A stretch of DNA of 64,000 nucleotides from Paracoccaceae bacterium (GTDB lineage Bacteria > Pseudomonadota > Alphaproteobacteria > Rhodobacterales > Rhodobacteraceae). The stretch is from contig JAFMKS010000001.1 of the NCBI GenBank assembly GCA_017852835.1, positions 1 through 64,000 on the forward strand, written 5' to 3'. The position numbers and the translations under genes were made by a program. Positions 56,217 to 64,000 of this stretch are shown here, one piece after another (positions within the stretch are counted from its first letter, which is position 1; each line of letters starts with the position of its first letter). The notes below the pieces were generated by a model that made no database searches, was not told where the DNA came from, and saw only the letters and a program-made list of their open reading frames with translations.

Positions 56217-56693
56217 TTACCCAGCGACGTATTTTCCATTTGAAAAGATCAATGGTGAACCGTCGGTTGCCCGAAAATCAATAACTTTCCCAACGATGAT
56301 TGTGTGGTCACCACCATCAAAAGTTGCGTGTTGTTGGCACATGAAACGTGCAACACCACCCATTAAGTATGGGCATCCAGTCGCAGCGTGTTTCCAATCT
56401 GTCTCGCTGGATCCGCCTGCTGATTTGGCGAAATCACGACACAGGTCCAGTTGGTCAAATGACGCGATGTGAATGGCGAATTCAGTTGCATTCACAAACG
56501 CATCATACCGACGCGAGGATTTCGCAGGGGACCACAGCACAAGCGGTGGATCAAGCGAGAGACTTGCAAAACTGTTTGCGGTGATCCCCATTGGTCCGTC
56601 TGGACCGCTGCATGTGACAATAGTCACACCTGTCGCGAAACGACCCAATGCATCGCGAAATGCGCGCTCATGAAAGCTTGTTGGCGTTGTCAT
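56217..56693 (-). CDS. smoA: Flavin reductase, SmoA-like partner of the flavin monooxygenase
   Basis: A 158-residue flavin reductase-like domain protein that supplies reduced FMN. It starts SFHERAFRDALGRFATGVTIVTC, with GITANSFASLSLDPPLVLWSPAKSSRRYDAF (FMN-binding) and CQQHATFDGGDHTIIVGKVIDF. It is the last gene of a three-gene operon with an aldo-keto reductase and an SsuD-like monooxygenase. SmoA of the sulfo-SMO pathway is a flavin reductase, and this pairing suggests the same role. The family is certain; the symbol is inferred from context. Confidence 0.82.
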   Translation of the reverse strand: MTTPTSFHERAFRDALGRFATGVTIVTCSGPDGPMGITANSFASLSLDPPLVLWSPAKSSRRYDAFVNATEFAIHIASFDQLDLCRDFAKSAGGSSETDWKHAATGCPYLMGGVARFMCQQHATFDGGDHTIIVGKVIDFRATDGSPLIFSNGKYVAG

Positions 56694-56701
56694 CTTTATC
56701 C

Positions 56702-57592
56702 TTACGCAACTTCACGTCCAAGCGCGGCCGTGTAAATTTCATACCATGTTTGGCGATCCATTTTCACGTCTAATGCAGCTGACATGCCCTTTATCCGATC
56801 AAGTGAATTCGTACCAAGGACAGGTAGTATGCGAGAGGGATGTGCCAAGAGCCATGCAATCGCAACAGCGGTTTCATCAACATTATTTTGTAATGCCACA
56901 TTGGATAGGGCGCTCATGATGTCTGGATGATCGCCGGAAAACAGCGCGCCACCTGCCAATGGCGACCATGCCATCAAAGGTGTTCCGATCCGCTGATGAA
57001 AGGCGACATCTCCGTTCACAAATGAGTCATGCGCCAAAACACTCAGTTCAATTTGATTGGTAACCAGCTGATTTTTCATCGCTGATTGCAAAAGTTCCCA
57101 ATCATAGTGTCGAAAATTCGATACGCCAACACTGCGAACCTTGCCTGATGCAATGACTTCATCCAATGCGGCCCCTGTTTCGTGGTGATCCATCAATGGG
57201 TCAGGCCGGTGGATTAGAAGCAAATCAATGTGATCAATCCCCATCAAACGAAGTGAATGATCAACGGACGCCAAAATGTGCGCACGCGAAGTGTCATAAT
57301 ATTTCACGCGTGCGTCTGCGTATCGACCAACAGGTGCGATGATATCACATTTCGTGACGATCTCCATTTTGTTGCGCAAAGTTGATCCAGACAGCGCATT
57401 TCCCAAAATTTCTTCGGCCTCATACCCACCATAAATATCTGCCTGATCAAATGACGTAATGCCCTGATCCAAACTTGCATCAATTTTAGCGCGCACGTGG
57501 TTAGGACTGGTATTTTTGTCATCGCCTAATCGCCACATGCCATAGACGATCCGCGACAGGCTAACCTCTTTATTCAGGGAAATACGTTCCAT
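56702..57592 (-). CDS. smoB: Aldo-keto reductase, SmoB-like (6-oxo-glucose reductase candidate)
   Basis: A 296-residue NAD(P)H-dependent aldo-keto reductase. Near the N terminus SRIVYGMWRLGDD leads to the catalytic FDQADIYGGYEAEEILG (Asp and Tyr), the lysine in VTKCDIIAP, and the histidine in LLLIHRPDP. Cofactor contacts lie in VSNFRHYDW and VLGTNSLDRIKG. The start overlaps the monooxygenase stop by one base. In the sulfo-SMO pathway an aldo-keto reductase reduces 6-oxo-glucose to glucose; this gene fits that place. Without structure or assay the substrate is unproven. Confidence 0.82.
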   Translation of the reverse strand: MERISLNKEVSLSRIVYGMWRLGDDKNTSPNHVRAKIDASLDQGITSFDQADIYGGYEAEEILGNALSGSTLRNKMEIVTKCDIIAPVGRYADARVKYYDTSRAHILASVDHSLRLMGIDHIDLLLIHRPDPLMDHHETGAALDEVIASGKVRSVGVSNFRHYDWELLQSAMKNQLVTNQIELSVLAHDSFVNGDVAFHQRIGTPLMAWSPLAGGALFSGDHPDIMSALSNVALQNNVDETAVAIAWLLAHPSRILPVLGTNSLDRIKGMSAALDVKMDRQTWYEIYTAALGREVA

Positions 57593-58746
57593 TATTTTCT
57601 AACTCCTGCGCCCAGTGGCGTCATTGGTGTTTTGGATGGCACACGACCATATGCATGCGGCAGAGAACATGTTTTCATGTTCGGCAGCACTTTGGTGCCA
57701 AAATGTTTGCATTCGTCAATATGTGGGTAGCCCGACAAAATGAAAGCGCGAATGCCCATTTTTTGATAGGCTTCAAGCTCACTCAAGACTTGATCCGCAG
57801 ACCCAACAATGGCCGCCCCACACCCTGAACGCGCGCGCCCAACACCCGTCCAAAGATGGGGTTCGACATATCCAAATTCATCTGCAATATCGCGGTTTTT
57901 GGCCTGATGTGAAACGCCCAAGGATGTGCTGTCTAGCGCTCGTTCGCGGATTTTGCGACCATGTTCATCATCGAGCTTGGACACAATGTGCTCTGCGTAT
58001 TCTTTCGCCTCTGCTTCAGTATCACGTACGATTACATGAACACGTAAACCATAATCTAATGTGCGATTATAACGCTCTGCAACTGTATTTACGGCCTTCA
58101 TACGCTCTGCGATTTGCTCTTTGGGTTCAGGCCACATCAAGTACACATCACAGTGCTGTCCGCATAACTCAAGCGCGGCAGGCGAGTAGCCTCCAAAATA
58201 CAACAATGGACCGCCCGTTTGATACGGTTTCGCTGGATCGGATGTCAGCCCTTGGAAATTATACACCTCACCCTGATAGTTGATTTCATCCTGCGTCCAA
58301 GCTTGTTTCAGGATTTCGACCACCTCGCGCGATCGCTGATACCGAAATGCGCTATCCGCCTTTTCACCTGGAAAATCGCTACTGATTATGTTCACGGTCA
58401 ATCGTCCGTGCATCATGTGATCCAGTGTCGCGATTGTACGGGCCAGCATGATGGGCTGCATTTCTCCGCAACGCACGGCGGCGAGCATATTGATCCGATC
58501 AGTGATTGGGGCACAGCCCGCCACAAAGCTCAGCGTGTCTTGGCCCACCTGATAGGACGAAGGACACAAAATATTACGAAATCCGTGTTCTTCTGCGGTT
58601 TTTACAATTGTGCTGCAGTGATCCCATGATGAACGCAGTGATCCATCGGGTTGCCCCAAAAATTGATAGTCATCTGAACATAGGGCAGAAAACCATGATA
58701 CCTCTACTGCGTCCAAATCTGGCGATGTTATGGGAACAATCGTCAT
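57592..58746 (-). CDS. smoC: LLM-class flavin monooxygenase, SmoC-like (sulfoquinovose monooxygenase candidate)
   Basis: A 384-residue member of the bacterial luciferase-like, SsuD-related family. Diagnostic segments include LRSSWDHCSTIVKTAEEHGFRN, the MLARTIATLDHMMHGRLTVNIISSD flavin-binding part, PLLYFGGYSPAALELCGQHCDVYLMWPEP and WTGVGRARSGCGAAIVGSADQV. SsuD-type enzymes release sulfite from organosulfonates using reduced FMN and oxygen. The operon partners (flavin reductase and aldo-keto reductase) match sulfo-SMO. The ATG at 58746 is preferred to a TTG at 58761. It is divergent from the GntR gene, with an 85-base shared region. Confidence 0.84.
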   Translation of the reverse strand: MTIVPITSPDLDAVEVSWFSALCSDDYQFLGQPDGSLRSSWDHCSTIVKTAEEHGFRNILCPSSYQVGQDTLSFVAGCAPITDRINMLAAVRCGEMQPIMLARTIATLDHMMHGRLTVNIISSDFPGEKADSAFRYQRSREVVEILKQAWTQDEINYQGEVYNFQGLTSDPAKPYQTGGPLLYFGGYSPAALELCGQHCDVYLMWPEPKEQIAERMKAVNTVAERYNRTLDYGLRVHVIVRDTEAEAKEYAEHIVSKLDDEHGRKIRERALDSTSLGVSHQAKNRDIADEFGYVEPHLWTGVGRARSGCGAAIVGSADQVLSELEAYQKMGIRAFILSGYPHIDECKHFGTKVLPNMKTCSLPHAYGRVPSKTPMTPLGAGVRK

Positions 58747-58831
58747 GCCAACCTCATCCAATGAATTACCACTTGCGTAGCATCAGATTTATAGTAGATC
58801 AATAGTGTATCAATTTTTTATTCTGGACCAG

Positions 58832-59527
58832 ATGAGCAATCAACAAAGCCTGCCAAAATATCTTCAGATTAGTGAACTGCTGATCCGCGATATCGCCGCG
58901 GGCCGCCTTGAGGATGGTGCGCGCCTACCTACTGAACGCGACTTGGCAACACAATTATCAACATCCGTTGGCACACTGCGCAAAGCATTGTCGGAATTAG
59001 AGCGGCAGGGATTGGTAGTACGGGTCCAAGGATCAGGAAACTACATTCGATCCAAATCAGAAGTGAATTCGATTTATTCCTTCTTTCGCGTAGAATTATT
59101 AGAGGGTGGCGGGCTTCCTCGGGCAGAGGTTCTTGACGTGTCCAAGCAACCCAAACCCACTGAATTTCCCTATTTCGGGTCTAATAATGATGGTTTCAGG
59201 ATCCGCCGCATGCGGTATTTGAACGATATTCCAGCCGCGCTGGAAGAGATTTGGTTAGACGCAAATCATGCAAAACACATTACCCCCGCGGATCTAAACG
59301 AAGCGCTTTATGTGTATTATCGCAAATCGCTTGATCTATGGATCACGCGGGCCGAGGATCGCATTGGATTGCAGCCAAAACCAACGTGGTGCCCCAAATA
59401 TTTGCACCTTGATGACATCACAGTCTGTGTGGAACGGCTGAGTTTTGATCAGCGCGATCAGCCCGTTGAATTTTCCAAAAGCTGGATCAACTCTAACGTT
59501 GCCCAATACGTGGCACGCATAAAATAG
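58832..59527 (+). CDS. GntR-family transcriptional regulator with UTRA domain
   Basis: A 231-residue regulator of the HutC/UTRA group. The N-terminal winged helix (about 5-72) has LPTERDLATQLSTSVGTLRKALSELERQGLVVRVQGSGNYI, and the C-terminal ligand domain (about 90-230) has the UTRA pattern with RRMRYLNDIPAALEEIWLD. UTRA domains usually sense sugars or small acids. It faces the smo-like operon and is eight bases before the Gfo/Idh gene, so it probably controls both. I chose ATG 58832; an in-frame start at 58805 is less likely. Confidence 0.92.
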   Translation: MSNQQSLPKYLQISELLIRDIAAGRLEDGARLPTERDLATQLSTSVGTLRKALSELERQGLVVRVQGSGNYIRSKSEVNSIYSFFRVELLEGGGLPRAEVLDVSKQPKPTEFPYFGSNNDGFRIRRMRYLNDIPAALEEIWLDANHAKHITPADLNEALYVYYRKSLDLWITRAEDRIGLQPKPTWCPKYLHLDDITVCVERLSFDQRDQPVEFSKSWINSNVAQYVARIK

Positions 59528-59535
59528 GAGCAGTT

Positions 59536-60627
59536 ATGAAAACGGTTAAATATGGAATAATCGGTTGCGGCATGATGGGCCAAGAACATCTGCGCAATAT
59601 TGCATTGCTGCCTGATGTCGAGGCGACAGTCATTTTTGAACCTGACGCAGGGATGCGTGCGGCAGCAGCTGAGTTGGCACCCAAGGCAAAGTTTGCTGAA
59701 AGTGAAGCGGACGTTTTACATGACCCTGATATTGATTGTTTGTTGGTGGTCTCGCCAAATCACGAACATTTGCGTCAGTTAGAATGCGCATTGGACGCAC
59801 CTCATCGCCCGATCCTGATAGAAAAACCCCTATTCACCCAAGAAGATGGGGCAGAACGGATCAAACAATTTGCTGCACAGTATTCAGCACCAGTCTGGGT
59901 TGCCATGGAATACCGCTATATGCCGCCTGTTGCGGCACTGATCGATAATTTGGATATATCCACTGGGGGTGCGCGGATGTTAACCATTCGTGAACACCGC
60001 TTCCCGTTCTTGGAAAAGGTTGGGGATTGGAACCGGTTCAACGCCAACAGTGGTGGTACATTCGTTGAAAAATGCTGCCACTTTTTCGATTTGATGCGTT
60101 TAATTCTGAAATCAGATCCTGTTCGCGTGATGGCATCGGGTGGGCAAGTCGTAAACCATTTAAATGAAACCTATGATGGTAAGGTGCCTGATATTTGGGA
60201 TCATGGGTACGTGATCGTTGATTTTGCAAGCGGTGCGCGCGCCATGTTAGAATTGTGCATGTTTGCCGAGGGTGCCGAATTTCAGGAACACATTATTGCA
60301 ACTGGGCCTGATGGGATCATTGAGTCCCTTGTGCCTGGACCCGAGCGATTTTGGCCGACAGAAACATTGGGGCCCAGTCCGACGCCCAAGTTAATTGTCA
60401 GTCCGCGTAACCCAAAAGGCCCGATTGAAAAGGAAATTCCCGTCGATCCAACAATCTTGGCGGCGGGAGATCACAATGGATCAACCTTTTATCAACATCA
60501 GAAATTCGTTGATATGGTACGCAATGGTAGGCAGCCAGAAGTGTCGCTGAATGATGGAATGTGGGCGGTTCGTATGGGTCAAGCCGCCCAAGAAAGTGCG
60601 CGTACAGGTCAAGCCATCATTTTATAA
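59536..60627 (+). CDS. Gfo/Idh/MocA-fold protein, candidate NAD-dependent sulfoquinovosidase
   Basis: A 363-residue NAD-binding protein. The Rossmann motif GIIGCGMMGQEHLRN is at residues 7-21, EKP at 96-98, and the C-terminal domain carries FVEKCCHFFDLMRL near 177-190. There is no signal peptide. It follows the GntR gene with a good ggag site. Gfo/Idh-fold proteins that use NAD to cleave glycosides include GH109 and the sulfoquinovosidases of GH188; the neighbouring smo-like genes lack a visible GH31 sulfoquinovosidase, so this gene may fill that step. It could equally be an ordinary sugar dehydrogenase. Confidence 0.78.
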   Translation: MKTVKYGIIGCGMMGQEHLRNIALLPDVEATVIFEPDAGMRAAAAELAPKAKFAESEADVLHDPDIDCLLVVSPNHEHLRQLECALDAPHRPILIEKPLFTQEDGAERIKQFAAQYSAPVWVAMEYRYMPPVAALIDNLDISTGGARMLTIREHRFPFLEKVGDWNRFNANSGGTFVEKCCHFFDLMRLILKSDPVRVMASGGQVVNHLNETYDGKVPDIWDHGYVIVDFASGARAMLELCMFAEGAEFQEHIIATGPDGIIESLVPGPERFWPTETLGPSPTPKLIVSPRNPKGPIEKEIPVDPTILAAGDHNGSTFYQHQKFVDMVRNGRQPEVSLNDGMWAVRMGQAAQESARTGQAIIL

Positions 60628-60674
60628 AACGATCATAAACGAACATTATTGACCAAAAACGAAAATACAGACAT

Positions 60675-60703
60675 AAACGCCCCAAGTCGGTTAAGGGGCG
60701 TTT
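60675..60703 (+). promoter_or_regulatory. Hairpin whose 3' arm contains the glpD ribosome site
   Basis: aaacgcccc (60675-60683) and ggggcgttt (60695-60703) form a 9-bp stem with an 11-base loop. The aagggg ribosome site (60693-60698) of glpD, ATG at 60707, is partly inside the 3' arm. It may end the upstream transcript, block glpD translation when folded, or both. Confidence 0.6.
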
Positions 60704-60706
60704 CAG

Positions 60707-62272
60707 ATGTCTGATTATGATTTTGATGTCTTTATCATCGGGGGCGGTATTAACGGGTGTGGTATCGCACGTGATGCAGTCGGACGTGGGTATCGCGTGG
60801 GTCTGGCCGAAATGAATGATCTTGCTTCGGCAACATCTTCGGCATCTACAAAATTATTTCATGGCGGCCTTCGTTACCTAGAATATTTTGAATTCCGGTT
60901 GGTGAAAGAGGCGCTGGTTGAACGCGAACATTTGCTGCATGCCATGCCGCATATCAGTTGGCCAATGCGTTTTGTTTTGCCAATCGCGCCCGACATGCGA
61001 TTTGACAACAGCACGCCGACATCACGATTGTTGCAAAAGATCATGCCGTGGATGAAGGGCCGCAGGCCTGGTTGGTTAATTCGACTGGGTCTGTTTTTGT
61101 ATGACCACATGGGTGGCCGAGAGGTTTTGCCCGCGACGAAAACGTTGAATTTGCGCACCGCACAAGAGGGAGGTCCGCTGAAACAATTGTTTGTGAAAGC
61201 ATTTGAATATTCCGATTGCTGGATCGAAGATTCTCGGCTTGTGACATTGAATGCGCAGGATGCACAGCAGCGTGGCGCAACGATCATGACGCGTACCAAG
61301 GTGGTTGCGACCAGCCGACAGTCGGACCATTGGATTGTTACGCTGTTGGATCAAAAGACCCAAGTTAGACACGAAATCACGACGAAAATGATTGTGAACG
61401 CGGCTGGCCCGTGGGTTGGTGAATTGTTGGGTCAAACTCTGGGATTGAAAACCAATGAAGGCGTGCGATTGGTTCGTGGAAGTCACATTGTTACCCATAA
61501 GTTATACGATCATAACAAGGCCTATTTTTTTCAAGGAACGGATGGGCGTATCATTTTTGCGGTTCCCTATGAACGTGATTTCACGTTGATCGGCACAACG
61601 GATCAGGATCACTTAGATCCAGATGCACCGGTCGAATGCACCGCCGAAGAACAGGCATATCTATTGAAATTTGCCTCGCAATATTTTGAAACCCCAGTGA
61701 CTAAGGATGATATTGTTTGGACGTTTTCTGGTGTGCGCCCGCTTTACGATGATGGGGCGTCATCCGCATCGGCTGCGACGCGGGATTATGTGTTAAAGGT
61801 GGACAATTCAAATGGGCAAGCGCCTGTTTTGAATATCTTTGGCGGGAAAATCACAACCTATCGAAAATTGGCGGAAAGCGCGTTGGTTGAAATCGAAAAT
61901 GCGCTGGGCATCAAATCTGGGCCATGGACAAAACGCGTGCCATTACCTGGCGGTGATTTTGACGTAGATGGGTTTGATGAATTGGTCGAAAATCTGTTGG
62001 ATACCTATGATTTTCTGACACCTTCTTGGGCCACGCGAATGGTTCGTATGTATGGAACGAATGCGGTAAAAATCATTGCCACGGTCACACAAACACCTGA
62101 TCAAAAACAGAATTTTGGATGTGATGTTACCGCGGCTGAACTGGATTGGGGCATTAAAAACGAATTTGTTCAAACGGCAGACGATTTTGTGTGGCGGCGT
62201 TCGAGGATGGGTCTCAAACTTACCTCAGCACAGATTGATGTGATCAATACATATATTTTGGATAACCAATAA
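60707..62272 (+). CDS. glpD: Glycerol-3-phosphate dehydrogenase, respiratory FAD-dependent
   Basis: Oxidises glycerol 3-phosphate to dihydroxyacetone phosphate and passes electrons to quinone at the inner membrane. The 521-residue protein starts with the FAD motif FIIGGGINGCGIARDAVGRGYRVGLAE, followed by SSASTKLFHGGLRYLEYFEFRLVKEAL, and later DYVLKVDNSNGQAPVLNIFGGKITTYRKLAE. It lacks glpF and glpK neighbours. Its position beside the Gfo/Idh gene is consistent with use of glycerol released from a glyceryl glycoside, but that is inference. Confidence 0.95.
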   Translation: MSDYDFDVFIIGGGINGCGIARDAVGRGYRVGLAEMNDLASATSSASTKLFHGGLRYLEYFEFRLVKEALVEREHLLHAMPHISWPMRFVLPIAPDMRFDNSTPTSRLLQKIMPWMKGRRPGWLIRLGLFLYDHMGGREVLPATKTLNLRTAQEGGPLKQLFVKAFEYSDCWIEDSRLVTLNAQDAQQRGATIMTRTKVVATSRQSDHWIVTLLDQKTQVRHEITTKMIVNAAGPWVGELLGQTLGLKTNEGVRLVRGSHIVTHKLYDHNKAYFFQGTDGRIIFAVPYERDFTLIGTTDQDHLDPDAPVECTAEEQAYLLKFASQYFETPVTKDDIVWTFSGVRPLYDDGASSASAATRDYVLKVDNSNGQAPVLNIFGGKITTYRKLAESALVEIENALGIKSGPWTKRVPLPGGDFDVDGFDELVENLLDTYDFLTPSWATRMVRMYGTNAVKIIATVTQTPDQKQNFGCDVTAAELDWGIKNEFVQTADDFVWRRSRMGLKLTSAQIDVINTYILDNQ

Positions 62273-62338
62273 AATCAGCGTACTCTTGTTCTTTGTCGCA
62301 AAAAACCTTACCTCCTGTGTAACCAAGGAGTGTTCACC

Positions 62339-62629
62339 ATGATGGCAATTTACGGACCTTTGCAACTGATCCTAAGTGTTGTGTATTTTATGATGATTAT
62401 CCACATCATCATGAGTTGGCTGATCAATTTTCAGGTTCTTAATCTTCATCAGCCTTTGGTGGCGCAAATTTGGATTGGTTTGAACAAATTGCTTGAGCCG
62501 ATCTACCAACCCATTCGCCGCATTTTGCCAGATACACGTCCCATGGATTTGGCGCCTTTGGTGGCGTTTATCATTGTCATTTCGCTTCAAAATTACATTC
62601 TTCCAGAAATTTTTCGCGCGTTTCTTTAA
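62339..62629 (+). CDS. YggT-family membrane protein
   Basis: A 96-residue membrane protein with two hydrophobic regions (about 5-28 and 73-90) flanking a polar loop with NKLLEPIYQPIRRILPDTRPMDLAPLVAFI. The EPIYQPIRRILP motif defines the family. Its role is unclear; homologues are linked to division and osmotic responses. The ATG at 62339 has an aaggag site eight bases upstream. It is 66 bases after glpD and about 95 before recQ; the gap before recQ shows no clear terminator. Confidence 0.9.
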   Translation: MMAIYGPLQLILSVVYFMMIIHIIMSWLINFQVLNLHQPLVAQIWIGLNKLLEPIYQPIRRILPDTRPMDLAPLVAFIIVISLQNYILPEIFRAFL

Positions 62630-62724
62630 TTAAAACAAAGATGTGCAATATTTCGATAATCCGTGACTTGTCATGGCCAATTACCTATGGGACATTGGGT
62701 AACGAGCAGTAACCAAGGTAAATA

Positions 62725-64000
62725 ATGACGCAGGCATCAGCAGTTTTGCGCGATGTATTTGGGTTTGATGACTTCAGACCCGGGCAAAAGGATATTGTTG
62801 ATGCCGTTACTCAGGGCGAAAATGTCCTGGCCATTATGCCCACAGGTGGCGGAAAATCCCTTTGTTATCAATTGCCTGCTCTGTTGCGCGATGGTGTGAC
62901 GATTGTGGTATCCCCGCTGATCGCACTGATGCGCGATCAGGTTCGTGCTTTGCGTTCCATTGGTGTTGGGGCAGGGGCGCTGACATCTGCAAATACCCAA
63001 GAAGAAAATGATGAAATTTTCGCAGGACTTGAGGATGGTTCCCTGCGTCTTTTGTACCTCGCACCCGAGCGTTTGGGCTCCGCTCAAATCACGTCGGTAT
63101 TACGTCGGTATCGCGTCGGTATGATATCGGTGGATGAGGCCCATTGCGTTAGCCAGTGGGGTCACGATTTTCGTCCCGATTATCTAAAGATTGGCGAATT
63201 GCGCCGACAGTTGGGTGTCCCACTGTCTGCCTTTACGGCCACTGCAGATGCCGAAACACGTGTGGAAATTGTCACGCGCCTGTTTGATGATCATCCGCCA
63301 AAAACCTTCCTGCGTGGATTTGATCGCCCAAATATTCATCTGGCCTTTGCTGTCAAAAACAACCCGCGTCGACAGATTGTTTCCTACGCCGATGCGCGGC
63401 GTGGGCAGTCGGGGATTGTGTATTGCGGAACACGGTCAAAAACCGAAAGCCTGGCCAAGGCATTGGCGGACGAAGGGCACCAAACCTGTTTCTATCATGG
63501 AGGAATGGATCCCGTTGATCGGCGTGTGGTTGAGGAACGCTTTAACAAAGAAGAGGGCCTAATCGTGGTGGCCACGGTGGCCTTTGGCATGGGGGTGGAT
63601 AAACCTGATATCCGTTGGGTGGCGCATGCGGATCTGCCAAAATCAATCGAGGCGTATTATCAGGAAATTGGACGCGCGGGGCGCGACGGGGCCGAGGCCG
63701 AAACCCTGACGCTATATGGTGCGGACGATATTCGTTTTCGACGCACCCAAATCGACGAAAGCCTTGCGCCACCTGAACGCCGACATGCCGATCATGGGCG
63801 TTTGAATGCGCTCTTGGGATTGGCCGAGGCGTTGAAATGTCGCCGTTCGGTCCTTTTGGAGTATTTTGGGGAGCAGGCGCAGAATTGTGGCAAATGCGAT
63901 CTGTGCGAAAAACCACCTGAAACCTTTGACGGCACAACGGCCGTGCGCAAGGCGCTTTCTGCGATGTTGCGCACGGATGAACGCTTTGGCGCAGGCCATT
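62725..64000 (+). CDS. recQ: ATP-dependent DNA helicase RecQ (partial, cut by window end)
   Basis: An open frame from ATG 62725 runs to the window end, 425 residues seen. Walker A is IMPTGGGKSLCYQLPAL, the DEAH motif VDEAHCVSQWGHDFRPDYL contains the RecQ aromatic loop signature, motif V/VI is VATVAFGMGVDKPD and YYQEIGRAGRDG. The RQC zinc cysteines appear in CGKCDLC near 390. The winged helix and HRDC domain would lie beyond the window. The ribosome site is caaggt about 8 bases upstream. It unwinds branched DNA in RecF-type repair. Confidence 0.95.
   Translation, partial: MTQASAVLRDVFGFDDFRPGQKDIVDAVTQGENVLAIMPTGGGKSLCYQLPALLRDGVTIVVSPLIALMRDQVRALRSIGVGAGALTSANTQEENDEIFAGLEDGSLRLLYLAPERLGSAQITSVLRRYRVGMISVDEAHCVSQWGHDFRPDYLKIGELRRQLGVPLSAFTATADAETRVEIVTRLFDDHPPKTFLRGFDRPNIHLAFAVKNNPRRQIVSYADARRGQSGIVYCGTRSKTESLAKALADEGHQTCFYHGGMDPVDRRVVEERFNKEEGLIVVATVAFGMGVDKPDIRWVAHADLPKSIEAYYQEIGRAGRDGAEAETLTLYGADDIRFRRTQIDESLAPPERRHADHGRLNALLGLAEALKCRRSVLLEYFGEQAQNCGKCDLCEKPPETFDGTTAVRKALSAMLRTDERFGAGH

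Noticed and set aside
63092-63122. Threefold 11-bp imperfect repeat of cgtcggtat within recQ.
   Set aside because: It encodes a segment whose length and position match other RecQ proteins, so it looks like chance similarity in codons and not an inserted repeat.
1-64000. Signs of a mobile island, phage, CRISPR array or defence system.
   Set aside because: No integrase, transposase, repeat-spacer array, toxin-antitoxin pair or tRNA-linked junction was seen; gene order is that of a core Rhodobacterales chromosome.

Overview
The window looks like chromosomal DNA from a marine alphaproteobacterium of the Rhodobacterales (Roseobacter group) with a moderate, fairly AT-rich composition. The evidence is gene content and order: regB-senC-regA beside ahcY, tsaE-amgK-murU-addB-addA-trxA-hslVU, a mitofilin/HemY pair after hemD, a deoC gene paired with a two-domain aldehyde dehydrogenase, and an aglEFGAK operon. 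I cannot assign a genus. I saw no rRNA, tRNA, CRISPR array, insertion sequence, phage or integration site.

Layout. 1-866: end of a form-II-like CO dehydrogenase large subunit and its FAD subunit. 920-4494: rpe, dapD, ilvD. 4647-10765: a tight operon (unknown protein, HAD phosphatase, dapE, DUF2064, rnr, a lytic transglycosylase without a signal peptide). 10762-14056: deoC and an ALDH16-type dehydrogenase. 14130-17677: a metal ABC transporter (sitABCD type) behind two inverted Fur-family-like operators. 17647-20066: a frameshifted VOC gene, amn and an HU gene. 20173-25544: an EamA exporter, aroC, and a TPP riboswitch driving thiBPQ. 25541-36257: hslUV, trxA, addAB, the MurU/AmgK cell-wall recycling pair, tsaE. 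36298-41220: a heavily decayed PAS-domain gene, then redox control by RegB, SenC and RegA, and an HD hydrolase. 41290-46108: ahcY, a decayed DUF2853 gene, EVE, YciI, gpsA, tsaD. 46176-49520: hemD, mitofilin, hemY. 49480-62272: a carbohydrate region. 62339-64000: a YggT protein and the start of recQ, which is cut by the window end.

The most interesting part is 56217-60627. A flavin reductase, an aldo-keto reductase and an SsuD-like flavin monooxygenase form one operon. A divergent GntR/UTRA regulator and a Gfo/Idh/MocA-fold protein sit next to it. This set matches the enzymes of the sulfo-SMO route, in which sulfoquinovose is cleaved by oxygen to sulfite and 6-oxo-glucose and the latter is reduced to glucose. 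The Gfo/Idh-type protein is a candidate NAD-dependent sulfoquinovosidase (GH188-like), which would replace the usual GH31 enzyme. An alpha-glucoside ABC operon lies downstream on the same strand and glpD lies on the other side, so released glucose and glycerol have nearby routes. The substrate is inferred from gene content, not proven.

Three genes in the window are clearly broken: VOC by one frameshift, the PAS protein by four stops and three frameshifts, and DUF2853 by three stops and a frameshift. All can still be read across their lesions, which suggests fairly recent gene loss.
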